21,048 nucleotides of DNA from Pelargonium cotyledonis (Eukaryota; Streptophyta; Magnoliopsida; Geraniales; Geraniaceae), in assembly GCA_036897625.1 (NCBI GenBank), contig JAYMTA010001230.1:1-21048 (forward strand). Reading direction: 5' to 3'. The notes beneath the pieces were generated by a model. It was not told the origin of the DNA. It saw nothing but the letters and a program-made list of their open reading frames with translations, and did not search any database. The position numbers and the translations under genes were made by a program. Shown piece by piece: positions 11,601 through 21,048 of this stretch; position 1 is the stretch's first letter; the number at the start of each line of letters is the position of its first letter.

Positions 11601-12464
11601 GATTTGCAAATTCTGCTGCTGACTTATCTGACTCAAAGTTTGTTACAAGAGTTGATCCATCCTCCTTTGAATCCCGAAGGGTTGATCCCACAATTTGCTT
11701 CACTTTACCCTGATTCATAATTCAAATTAAAAGAAAGTCTAAATACCAATCTTAGTCTTGCTGAGGCAACATTACAGTGACTAAATTAAACATGATAGGC
11801 AAATAGATTAGACTCTTTCCATCTGCTAGCCATATCATTTAACTCTTTGACCAATAAAAAAGGTGAACATACAATAATTTGCATGAAACCACCTATTGAT
11901 CACACTTTCTTTGACTTTCCATGAGATCACAGATTTAAAGACCCAAACTTGGGCATTGTATCGAAGCTCTGAGCACATTTTCCTTCAGCAATTCAGCATG
12001 TGGGCCTGATAGCATAAGCTTGAAAACCAAATACCCAGATCATCGAAATTCAAAACAGCATGTTCTTTGTGGGTGTTTCTCATCAAATTGAACAGCCCGA
12101 CCAGCAACATAATCGAATCACAAGTAGCTGAAACAACACGATGGAGAACAATAAAATATAACTACCTTGTGAATGTCAATGCAGGGGCGGAAACGAACAG
12201 CACACCTAATAGACATTGGCCTCGGTTCTGCATGAACAAGATCACACACACAAAATTAAACGTTGAAACATTCTAAACAACGAGAAACGTGGAGGATGAG
12301 AATGAATCGGAAACAGAAGCGAGCTTACTCGAGACTGGAGAAGAAGACGAAGGCATGACTTTGCAGATTCCAAGCTTGTCCCTGCCATTGATGGAAGAGC
12401 TCAGAGTTCCGCCGAGCGAAGCGGGCTTGGACACCGGAGAGGCACGGAAGCTCCCAATTCTCAT
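8611..12464 (-). CDS. HISN3: BBM II (ProFAR) isomerase, histidine biosynthesis, plastidic
   Basis: This HisA-type enzyme opens the ribose ring of the ProFAR intermediate to PRFAR (an Amadori rearrangement), the fourth step of histidine synthesis, in the plastid stroma. The eight exons are 12464-12329, 12227-12166, 11709-11502, 10930-10845, 10537-10436, 10097-9964, 9222-9174 and 8787-8611. They give 954 nt and 317 aa with every intron GT..AG. Residues 1 to about 50 form a Ser-rich transit peptide. The TIM barrel follows: [19 protein letters not shown] with likely catalytic Asp63, LQVGGGI (138-144, phosphate binding), [11 protein letters not shown] with likely catalytic Asp192, [22 protein letters not shown] (phosphate binding) and GSALDIFGG. 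Length and layout match Arabidopsis At2g36230 (HISN3/APG10). The start is the first in-frame ATG; the frame continues upstream without any other ATG. It shares a divergent promoter region with the next gene. Confidence 0.96.
10183..10204. repeat. CA/TG microsatellite with hairpin in HISN3 intron
   Basis: TGTGTGC-GT-GCACACA forms a short palindrome and runs on into further CA units to about 10204. It lies inside the 10098-10435 intron and has no evident function. Confidence 0.8.
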
Positions 12465-12532
12465 TTTGTGTGTGTGCCTTGTTGACTGTGGAGGAGGCAA
12501 AGCAAAATGAAGAAGCCTCAAGTGAAGTTGTG

Positions 12533-12541
12533 TTAGGGTTT
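12533..12541 (-). promoter_or_regulatory. Telo-box upstream of HISN3
   Basis: AAACCCTAA on the minus strand lies 69 bases before the HISN3 ATG, probably in the leader or just upstream of the transcription start. Confidence 0.55.
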
Positions 12542-12984
12542 GTTTGTGTATAAAATCTCCAACTTCATTTTTGGGCAAAATGTTCAATTCCTTTTAGTAG
12601 ATGTGACAATTTCGAATTTCGGGTCGGTTTTGTCCGTTTTGAAGAAGCCGATCCATATCCATCCCGCAAAAGGAAACTTAGACTTCGAGTTGTGTATAGA
12701 GCTAATTCCACCATTTATACATAAAATGTGCAATTTGCCAATTTAGATATGAATTCACGAGTTTCCAAAATTCAATTCAAACTAAAAATTGAGGTTAAAT
12801 CGAATTTATCTAATTAGATCCAATACGATCGGATTCGTGATACTTTATAACAATTCGAACATGAACAATTCCGATCTGAGACGCTAGTTGTCATCCCTAC
12901 CCTCAAATTGATTAGCTGAAATTAAATTAGTACAAGGGTAAAACTGGCATTTGGCAAACGTGATCCTCTCATCCTGCATTTTCT

Positions 12985-13003
12985 ATTGGAGAGAAGCTCC
13001 AAT
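12985..13003. promoter_or_regulatory. Facing CCAAT boxes
   Basis: ATTGGA..TCCAAT forms an inverted pair separated by seven bases. Both contain the NF-Y recognition core CCAAT. Their position about 140 bases before the ATG at 13144 suits either promoter or leader, so function is uncertain. Confidence 0.35.
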
Positions 13004-13143
13004 TGTGAGCCACATCCTCTGGGTTTGGCCTTGCCATCAACATTCTTCCACGCCCATTACGACCATTCTGCAAAGCTCTCTATCTCTCCAATGGTCAAAA
13101 CATCGTAAAAATCCAACCTTTCTCGGGGAAGAATCTAACATCA

Positions 13144-16100
13144 ATGGCCTCAATCTCCACTTGCTTCACTCTCTCACCCAAGCTTCGCTGCTCTCCTCAC
13201 TCGGTCTTCTCTTCCACCCCCTTGTTTTCTCCCAGATTCCCCAATTATTTTCCTCTTATCCAAACACCCATTGCCCACAGAAGTTCATCCAGAACTGGCA
13301 ACTCTAGGGTTCTGCTTCCGGTTTTTGGAGCTGCTGGCATTGATGTGGCTGGCGGGAACAGGGCCCGGGGGGGTGTCGAGGGGGGCAAAACGCCCTCCGA
13401 TGTCCGAAAGCGCGCCATGGATGCCATCGACGCCGCCGGAGGAAGGGTCACTGTCGGCGACGTGGCTAGCAGGGCGGGCCTCAACGTCAATGAAGCTCAG
13501 AAAGCATTGCAAGCTTTGGCTGCTGATACAAATGGCTTCTTGGAGGTACTTTTTTATCACTTCAATATATCAATATATGTGCAATTGGTTGATGAATGAT
13601 CATTTTTTGGAAATTGTGCATTTTTGTGTGTTTAGAAAGAGAAAAGTATGTTGTTGTTGTTAGTTTTATGCTATGGATGGGCTCTTTGAAGTTCTTGATT
13701 TCGTGAATGCAATTGCTTTCAAGATGGTCTTAACAGGTTTCAGACGAGGGAGATGTTCTCTTTGTGTTCCCGAGGGATTATAGGTCCAAACTTGCTGCAA
13801 AATCATTTAGGATAAAGTTGGAGCCTGTTCTTGATAAAGGGAAGGTATGGATTGTTCTCCCGTTATGTGTTATCATTTGTTTTGCCATCGGTTGATGCTT
13901 ACCGTCATTTGACAGGCTGCTGCTGAGTATGTAGTGAGAGTTTCATTTGGGACTGCACTGATTGCTTCAATTGTTATTGTTTACACCACGATTATCGCAC
14001 TTGTTTCTTCAAGCAGAAGGTATCTGTTGACATGATTTCTAAAATCTTTGCCGAGTCTTTCTACTTTAGATGTTACTTTGCTTTTGTTTATATTTTTTTT
14101 TATGATATCTACTCTTATAATGGGGAATTGACTTTAAGACTTATTTTTTGATGACAGTGAGGATGATAACAGAGGAAGGCGTGGCAGATCATATGGTTCG
14201 GGGTTTAATTTTTACATCAATCCTATTGACCTGTTCTGGTAATAACTTCTAAAGTGACAAGTTTTTGAACCACACTGACTAGAAATAACTAGGTTCAGGG
14301 TTGTTAGTGGTTCTACCTTAGTCAAACCAGATGATTGTCTTTAGTGGCTCCCATATTGATGTAAATGTGCGCAATTGTGATGCTTCATGGTTTGCAGTTG
14401 TTCCTATGATTATACATGTTTATTCTTTGGGTTACTGGGGTTAATCATGCTTGCTTTTAATCTTATACTATGCCACTTTGCTTTACTTAAAACTGTCGAT
14501 GCAAGATAAAGATGAACCTTTTCAATGTCAGTTGAATAAGATCTCAGGTTAGGGATATTGTATAGAGCTCCTCCATATTCAAATTTCCTAGTTTAATGCA
14601 GTTATCACTCTTGAATTTTGGAAAAAAGTTGTGATAGTGTCATCGTATTTTTGTTTCATGAAGGTACTGTGATCCGAATTACTATAGTAGGCGACGTATA
14701 CAAAAGGACAATGAAGGAATGAATTTCATTGAATCTGTATGTAAAAAATCGAATCATATATCATAATTTGATTGCTTATTCCTACACCTAATGCATGGTT
14801 ATCTTGCAGGTTTTCTCATTCGTATTTGGGGATGGTGATCCAAATCAAGGAATTGAAGAAGAGAGGTGGAAGTTGGTAATATATGAGCACTGAATTCAGT
14901 GGTCCGTTGCTTTTCAACATTTTAGTTTTGTTCATAGGATATACTTTTAGAACTTTTAAGACTCTTAGTTCTATTACTTGGTTATGCTAGTAAACCTTGC
15001 AAAGATCCTTCAGATCTAATTTGAATTCATATAATTAGATATTTCCAGCCAAATGCTTGTTTATGCCCGTGTGATTGTCCATTTGAATTTTAGAAAACAT
15101 TATTGTGAGATTCAAAAAAAAAAAAAAAAAAAAATTTTTTTTTGAGTTTTTTATTATTTTTTTGCATAAAAAACTATTAAAATGAGCAGATTATTTAAGG
15201 ATTTGGGTGAACAGTTTCCTTTATATTAGAATCCATTGCTGGTGCTGTATTTATCCTATATGAATTTACTAAAGTAAATTGTTTTCGTTAATTAAGACTA
15301 AAAATATTTATGTGAGAACTGTGATTAATGGCTATAAGTTTGGATTTTAAAACAGCAAAAGTTATTATCTCTTGCTATTTCTGGTTTTTCTTGGAGCTCA
15401 TAAATTAGTTCAAATGACATGCAAATAAATAGCAGAGCTGCAGGAGAACTGATGATGGTTTGTCATTGCAGATTGGAAAATACATAACTACTAATGGTGG
15501 CGTTGTTACAGCTGAAGAGTTAGCTCCTTACCTTGATCTAGAAAATAATGATGGGGTATGTCTATATTTGTCATAACCAAGCTTGTCATCGATACCAACA
15601 TGTTACTCATTCTATTCTTAATTCTTGTTATGCCTTGTGACCTTGCTTTGTTGGTTCCAGAATGACGAGTCTTATATATTACCCGTTCTTTTGCGGTTTG
15701 ATGGTCAACCAGAAATAGATGAAGAGGTATGTTAATCAATTTGCAGATGGTCATATGATATGATGTACATCCTTTCCAATGCTATAAATGGTATTATTTT
15801 TTTTTAATGACTTCATAACTATATGCTTAAACTGTGTGTATTGTAGGGTAATATCTTGTATCGATTTCCATCACTACAGCGTACTGCTGCTTCTAAGGGG
15901 AGTGGAAGGAAGGAATATGTGGGGAGAAGATGGGCTGATTGGGTTGAAGATGCTGGGAATTTTTTCAAGGAAAAAAGATGGCAGTTCAGGTTATTCATTT
16001 ATGTATTACTAAATTTATTTTCTTGACATTTCTTTAGGAAAATCGCACTATGATGTGTCTCGTGATATGGTAATTGTTAACCTTACAGTAAGGCAAGTGG

Positions 16101-17107
16101 ATCAGAAAGAGCGTTGGTCATTGGATTGGGTGCACTTAATCTAACCGGAGTGATTATTCTTGGAGCCATGTTAAAGTAGGATTTTCTTAACTTTGACCAT
16201 TTAGTTGGTGGCTATACTCTTTCCAATGTCCTCACTTTTATCTTCATTGAAGGGATTTGATTATTAGACCGAGCGGGTTCATTTCACTGGTTGCTGACAT
16301 ATTTCCTCTGCTTCAGGTGTGTTGTTTCATTCTCTAAACTAATAAACTGCTGACCATGTCATTTCAAAGTTAACAATCAGTGAATTACATCATCCTGCTT
16401 GTGGAACACGGATTATATTGTATGATTTTTAATTGGAACAGTTGAAGGGTAGTAAAGGGTGTATAATTTTTTTTGACGAAATTCTATACTGTTTCAGATC
16501 TATGCTGCTTCTTTCTTTGCTATTCCTCTAGTCCGGTGGTTCTTGGTTAACCGGAGGAATGCTGAGATAGATAAGAGGAACAGCGCAAGGGAACTGTCTG
16601 CTAAAGCCCTTGGATCACCAGATCTTTCATTGAGGCGAAAGGTATTTCTCCTTTACAGTGAATGTGAATAGTCTGAAACTTCACATTCATGCTTTGAATC
16701 AACCACCAGTTTAGTAATTGTGTGTGTGTGTATATATATATATATTCCTTTTTATGTATTTCTAATGGGTTTCGACATCCTTCTGTTAGTAACTTTGTAC
16801 TATCACGTGTTTATGAAATGTAGACTATAATCTCACTCATCTTTAACAGACTTTGCCTATTAGAACTTGCACTCAGTGGCATGGCTTTGGATCTGCTATA
16901 TCATGTGAAAGATGAGACAAACTAGGCACTCTTGGAAAACTGATGTTTATATTTATATATTTCTGTATTCAGCTCCTTAGTGCTCGGGACATGGCCCAGA
17001 AAACAGTGATTGGACAAGATCGAATTGTGTACAGTACAGAAAGGGACTTGCTTGAGCAAGACTACGAGGCAAGAGATTGGGATAAGCGATTTCGCGAGAT
17101 AGAGTAG
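13144..17107 (+). CDS. Chloroplast membrane protein, At5g03900 type
   Basis: The thirteen exons are 13144-13545, 13737-13844, 13916-14019, 14158-14238, 14664-14736, 14810-14875, 15472-15555, 15661-15726, 15847-15989, 16089-16175, 16253-16316, 16498-16641 and 16973-17107. They give 1557 nt and 518 aa. Residues 1 to about 55 are a Ser/Pro/Arg-rich transit peptide. Two winged-helix-like modules follow: about 90-150 (GGRVTVGDVASRAGL .. GDVLFVFP) and about 278-340 (NGGVVTAEELAPYL .. GNILYRFP). Hydrophobic segments lie at about 178-203, 383-404 and 414-442; a charged tail ends in RFREIE. The family is annotated in Arabidopsis as 'iron-sulfur cluster biosynthesis family protein' and found in the chloroplast envelope. 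I see no conserved Cys cluster to support Fe-S chemistry, so the real function is open. Exon 1 is markedly GC-rich compared with the rest. The gene shares a divergent promoter region with HISN3. Confidence 0.92.
15114..15143. repeat. A21/T9 homopolymer tract in intron
   Basis: A run of about 21 A is followed directly by 9 T within the 596-bp intron 14876-15471. More T-rich sequence follows. It may be a slippage-prone remnant of a retroposon tail; sequencing length error is possible. Confidence 0.85.
16719..16745. repeat. TG/TA compound microsatellite in intron
   Basis: About six TG units run into about seven TA units, inside the last intron (16642-16972) of the At5g03900-type gene. Confidence 0.9.
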
Positions 17108-18128
17108 TCAGATTGATAAGAGCCCACTGTAAGTCTACTGAACAAATAATATGTAACAGAAAGGAGAGGCGGATTTTCTTTTCCCTCAATGATTGCTTTC
17201 TAGGCACACAGGTTGGATTCGGGGAAGGCTGGAATCTTGTATCTTGATGCTGTATTGATTTTGTTCATATTATTTGAAGACCATAAGTGTATATGTTAAC
17301 CCATAGGCTACTCCATTGCTCAAAATTAATTTTCTATTTGTACCACAAATTAATTTTCAGCCACCGGGAAAAATAATACTGGTTGATATGCAAATTCTTT
17401 TTGGTTTGTACCACAATTCTTCTTAAATGTCGTCTGGTGATCAACACTTTGATTCTTGCCACTTTTACTTAGTACCAGAGTCTTCATTATAACAAGTTCA
17501 TACTACAAATTGTACTCCCAAGGAGACCCTAGGTTGCTAAATCGTAAAGGTGGGTTGATGGTCCAAGACCGTGTTGCCCGCCCTGGCTTGCGCTAGCATG
17601 GTGCGCTGTTATGCGCACGCTTACACTTTTCTTTCGCCCATTCTGAGCGAGAGGGGCAAGTCCTACTCTCGCCCAGGATGCTGACGTGGCAATAGAATTA
17701 CTAATAGTAGTAATCCCTATTCACTATGGATGAAGAACTCTTGGCATCTTAAAAAATGCATACCTATCATCAATGGTAATTTTGTAAATTCTTATTAAAT
17801 GATACATCAGTCTTTTAACAGTAAGTCAGTAACCAATGGTATACCAAAATGGAGTAATTAATAAAAATTCACTTGCTATTCTGAAATTGCTAAGAATCAC
17901 ATACTGAACACTGTAATATGCATTCACAAAAGAAATAGTTGAGACCAAATGACAATTAATTACAAACTCAAGCAGTGATCAGTTCTTGCAATCTCTTTAA
18001 GACTCTTTCACACCCAACATTTAAAATTCGTGTGGGGAAAACAGAGCGAGTCGCAACCACAATTGGAGTAATGCAACAAGAATGTAAGTTCTTGAGGATA
18101 ACTGTAGAATGTATTTACAAATGACTTC
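17108..18128. other. Intergenic region between convergent genes
   Basis: It holds the 3' UTRs of the At5g03900-type gene (left) and the t-SNARE-like gene (right). No reading frame of interest is present. Most is AT-rich, but about 17565-17695 is a GC-rich block with two hairpins, unlike its surroundings. Confidence 0.65.
17601..17676. repeat. Two stem-loops in a GC-rich block
   Basis: Hairpin 1 is GTGCGC-(6-base loop)-GCGCAC at 17601-17618. Hairpin 2 pairs 17643-17653 (CTGAGCGAGAG) with 17666-17676 (CTCTCGCCCAG) over a 12-base loop: 10 of 11 pairs, and the odd pair becomes G-U in a minus-strand RNA. The block may be a transposon remnant or affect the ends of the two converging transcripts; neither is shown. 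Confidence 0.6.
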
Positions 18129-18210
18129 TCAAGTGATGTAGGACATCAGAATACCTGCCATAAAAGCAAAATGAAATTATATGGTGACGGTAATAGAAAA
18201 AGACAACATA

Positions 18211-18266
<56 letters not shown>

Positions 18267-20454
18267 GTAACAGAGCATGACTGTTGGTGGTTTCAAATTA
18301 GAACATTGCATGAAATCGGTTCTGCTCAAATAACTTAGGTTTTACTAAGCTTGTACTATGAATGAGCAAACACTTATTCATTAGGAACATGAACGATGAA
18401 AAAAGTTAAGGGAAAACTCTATAAAATCATTGATAAAGATTATGCGCTCACCAAAAACTATAAGAGTACATAATATTGCCAGCGTCAATATCATGGATCG
18501 TCGATTTTTAGCCAGAACATAATAAGGAAACCTTTGATATCTTGTCCTGAATGTCTGAAACTGGTGCACTGTCTTCCTTAAGAGCCCACAGCATAATCCA
18601 TGCAAGCTTCGACCCCCAGATGCTAAACCTATTCCCAAACGCTGATCCTGTCAAAGAAAAGCAGACATTAAACATCTACACCTTTCCTACTTGCCTTAAT
18701 GCAATGCTTTGGGTGTCTTCACCAATCATGCAAACACTAAATGACAGATCCTTGGAAAATTAGTCACTAGTAATTAACAGATCTATATATGTATTTTGTG
18801 GTCAATGAAAAATATGTGCCAGAAGTAACCGAGAATATTACTTTTGAAAAATAATTTTGGAGTATGTTATAACTTATTAGTATGGGTAGATCTAAGACTA
18901 CCTGAGAAGCACTAGAAACATCAATGTATGATGAAGGGTGCCTTTGCTCTTCATCTTTCAACTTCTTTGTAAATGTCCTTACGACCTTACTCCCATATGT
19001 AGTCCATAGATTGTTGAAGAAACCAATGAGGTTGGTTCTACTACTGTAACCTCTCAGCTTGTTCTCATCAGAGCAGCTTTTAGGTTTGGCTCGATTAGCT
19101 TCCAAATCCCAACTCTCATCCTCACCGTGTCTACCACAAGAGGCCTCTTGAAGAGAGCCAAGTGCTTCTAAACCCAGTCTTGTAGAATAGTGAGAACCCA
19201 CCTTCCTCAAGTTGCTATCAAAACTACGGCTGGTATGAACAACTCCATTCATGTTCAGGTTCTCAATTTCTCTATTTTTATGCTCAACTATCTCACAAGT
19301 AGCATCTTTTGAAGTAGAAGCTGTGGATGGGTCAAGAAATCTTCTCAATATATTATTTTCTGACTCACCGCGATTTAAATGTTCCACTTGATCCCCTCCA
19401 GAAAGAAATAATGCCAACCCATCTCTGTCTTGTTCATTTAAGTTCACCCATTCTGTATTATTCATAGGATATCCAATTAATGAATCCTCTAAGCTTTTTT
19501 CGACGTGAATTATCTGTTCCCTGATGGCCTTCACAAACTGCTTGTGTCTGAAGATCACGTCTTCTCTCATTCGTGACTTGTCAGATATAGTTGACATGTT
19601 GACAGCTCTTTCAAAATCTTCTAACTAGTTTGTAGATAAAAGAGGGAGACAGATGATCATTTATATGGCCAACACACACACACACACAAAAATGCTGACA
19701 ACTCGACATAACAACATTACAAATACCTGCCATTTTGCTGTTTCAAGGGTAGTTGCAAGATCACGCCTATGATAATCTATAGATGTCAGCAGCTTCTGGT
19801 CTGGATGGTCATCTCGACAAACACTCAGCTCATGCAAAAGAAGACGGAAAATAGTATCCATCCTACAGAGTGAGCATAAGCACTTGAGACTTTCAAGAGG
19901 CTATATAAACCCACTAAGAACAGCTCAATAATGTGTTACCAAATGTATACATTATGCACTTACTTTTACGGACATATACGCAAGAAACACATTATTGAGC
20001 TGTACTTAGTGGCTAATTTGAACAGAACCTTCTAAAAAAAGGGCTCAATACGAATATTACAATGACATTTTCAACATAGAGTAAATGAACACATTAATAT
20101 AAGTAAATAACCATGTTGAATGTTCCAACAAATATATTAAATGATAAGTGACAACCAAGAAAAGATCTGTAACAATTTCTACCTGTAATAGCAAATAAAT
20201 ACTTCCATTATTGGCAAAACTGAGAATAAAGAAAAATTTATAATCTCTCCCAGAAACTTGGGTTCTAGATCAAATTGAGCTAAGAAAAATGCAACTATAA
20301 GCTTATAACCAGTACTCAACAACCCACCATCCAATATTTTCCACAAACAATTAAACATTCCCAGAAAAATTCCTGACCTGTCTGCTGAGTCTTGAACCAC
20401 TTCGGCGGCCGAGAACAGAGGGTCCGATTCCCATTGCTTGAAGCCCGAACCCAT
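18129..20454 (-). CDS. Syntaxin-6-N-domain 't-SNARE family' protein, tail-anchored
   Basis: The five exons are 20454-20378, 19862-19727, 19624-18902, 18647-18452 and 18129-18154 (read 18154 to 18129, stop TGA). They give 1158 nt and 385 aa, with all introns GT..AG. Residues 1 to about 105 match the plant syntaxin-6 N-terminal helical domain: WESDPLFSAAEVVQDSADRM, LATTLETAKWQLEDFERAV and RHKQFVKAIREQI, which fold as a three-helix bundle. A polar middle (about 130-310) has the family motif LALFLSGG near its start. A basic segment and one hydrophobic anchor (about 363-383) end the protein. The family (such as At2g18860 and At4g30240) is called syntaxin/t-SNARE and is expected on Golgi or trans-Golgi membranes. 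I see no Qc-SNARE motif before the anchor, unlike SYP61, so direct fusion activity is doubtful. The start is the first ATG; an in-frame GTG three codons upstream is not used. Confidence 0.92.
18211..18262. repeat. TG/GA compound microsatellite
   Basis: Twelve TG units (18211-18234) run into about fourteen GA units (to 18262), in the last intron (18155-18451) of the t-SNARE-like gene. It is likely to vary in length between individuals. Confidence 0.95.
19672..19688. repeat. CA microsatellite in intron
   Basis: A short run of about eight CA units lies in the 19625-19726 intron of the t-SNARE-like gene. Confidence 0.85.
19911..20012. repeat. 102-bp fold-back with 27-bp inverted arms (MITE or hairpin RNA)
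   Basis: Bases 19911-19937 and 19986-20012 are inverted copies of each other at 26 of 27 positions (the mismatch is the ninth base of the left arm), around a 48-base loop. The arms begin CCACTAAG and end CTTAGTGG, so one base in they read CACTA..TAGTG, the terminal signature of CACTA transposons. No matching three-base target duplication is evident (ACC versus GCT). The fold-back lies in the 19863-20377 intron of the t-SNARE-like gene, so it would be transcribed and would form a near-perfect RNA hairpin. Confidence 0.9.
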
Positions 20455-21048
20455 TTTCACCACGGCGGCTCCAAACTATATAGCCATTTACATTTCCACA
20501 ATCACGAAGAGAAGATCCATCTTTAACTGATTCAAATTCTGAGTACAGAAATCATGGCGGATCAGATAAATCAACGAGGAAATCGTATCGTAATAGCAGA
20601 AAAAATTTCAGGAACGTTAATGGTGACAATTTTGTGTGGGTGGAATTGGATGCTTTAGGGTTTAGGGTTACAGAGAAAAAAATCGAAAATTTTCAGGAAA
20701 GGTCATGCCTTTTCGCCAGATTGTAGGGTAGGAGGTGGAGGGAGGTCTTTTCGGTCATTTCAGATAGACCACCGCTTACAGTGCACACTCCACTCAGTAG
20801 TTGCCACCTGTCCAAAAAAATCCGAATGAGAAATAATTATTTTCATAATAACAAAATTAATTTTAATTATTTTTACCAATAGCATAGCACAGCTGTTGAC
20901 TTAAAATATTAAGCAATGGCATAGTTGTAAGCTTGAAGATCATTAATTTTTGTTTTTTTGTCCTTTTTAACCCATAAATCTTATCTCATATTACCAATAA
21001 AGAGACTCGAATCTGATACATCAAACAAAATCCAAATCGCTTAAACCG
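20455..21048. other. Promoter and upstream region of the t-SNARE-like gene
   Basis: The part next to the ATG is the probable 5' leader, with a telo-box pair at 20654-20670. Beyond about 20800 the DNA becomes AT-rich with no gene recognised to the window edge. Confidence 0.55.
20654..20670 (-). promoter_or_regulatory. Double telo-box upstream of the t-SNARE-like gene
   Basis: TAACCCTAAACCCTAAA on the minus strand holds two overlapping AAACCCTA-type motifs about 200 bases before the ATG, suited to a promoter or the start of the leader. Confidence 0.6.

Larger units (their letters stand above)
12465..13143. promoter_or_regulatory. Divergent promoter region, HISN3 / At5g03900-type gene
   Basis: The two start codons are 679 bases apart and face away from each other, so both genes draw their promoters from this stretch. 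Visible elements are a telo-box on the HISN3 side (12533-12541), two facing CCAAT boxes (12985-13003) on the other side, and a degenerate repeat-like block between (about 12755-12895, with CCAATACGATCGGATTCG and an edge GTCATCCCTACCC). No clear TATA box was found for either gene, as is usual for housekeeping plastid-protein genes. Confidence 0.6.

Noticed and set aside
12465..12587. Longer HISN3 N-terminus from 12587
   Set aside because: The frame is open, but the codon at 12587 is TTG, not ATG. The first in-frame ATG is at 12464, which gives a normal transit peptide.
13245..13663. Long frames on both strands over exon 1 of the At5g03900-type gene
   Set aside because: They are shadows caused by the high GC of that exon. 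The 13144 frame alone splices cleanly into the rest of the protein.
16977..17207. 76-codon minus-strand frame
   Set aside because: It is antisense to the last exon of the At5g03900-type gene and has no recognisable features.
20455..20463. t-SNARE start at 20463
   Set aside because: That codon is GTG. The first ATG is at 20454 and gives the expected short N-terminus.
1..21048. A gene cluster, defence island or CRISPR-like array
   Set aside because: The five genes are unrelated housekeeping or plant-specific genes, and no regularly spaced repeats were seen.

Overview
This is nuclear DNA of a flowering plant, most likely a dicot. The background is AT-rich, introns are short and U-rich with GT..AG borders, plastid-type N-terminal extensions are common, and all five proteins belong to families known from Arabidopsis. 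I cannot name the species. No bacterial, viral or organellar block is visible. Exons were placed by joining reading frames at GT/AG sites and checking that every join keeps phase. All five coding sequences close to a whole number of codons.

Layout: 1-3170 is AT-rich intergenic DNA with decayed repeats. 3309-3791 (+) is an intronless PADRE/DUF4228 protein (160 aa). 5108-7724 (-) is a SOUL heme-binding protein with a plastid leader (8 exons, 301 aa). 8611-12464 (-) is HISN3, the plastid HisA-type isomerase of histidine synthesis (8 exons, 317 aa). 13144-17107 (+) is an At5g03900-type chloroplast membrane protein (13 exons, 518 aa). 18129-20454 (-) is a syntaxin-6-N-domain 't-SNARE family' protein with a C-terminal membrane anchor (5 exons, 385 aa). 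HISN3 and the At5g03900-type gene diverge from a 679-bp shared promoter region. The latter converges with the t-SNARE gene across about 1 kb holding a GC-rich stem-loop block.

Three of the five proteins are predicted to enter the chloroplast (SOUL, HISN3, At5g03900-type), but they belong to unrelated processes. I see no gene cluster or pathway, and nothing that amounts to a new biological system. The most interesting signals are a near-perfect 27-bp inverted repeat (a 102-bp fold-back) inside a t-SNARE intron, an apparent pair of winged-helix-like modules around the first membrane segment of the At5g03900-type protein, a tRNA-derived SINE-like insertion in a SOUL intron, and telo-box motifs upstream of all three minus-strand genes.
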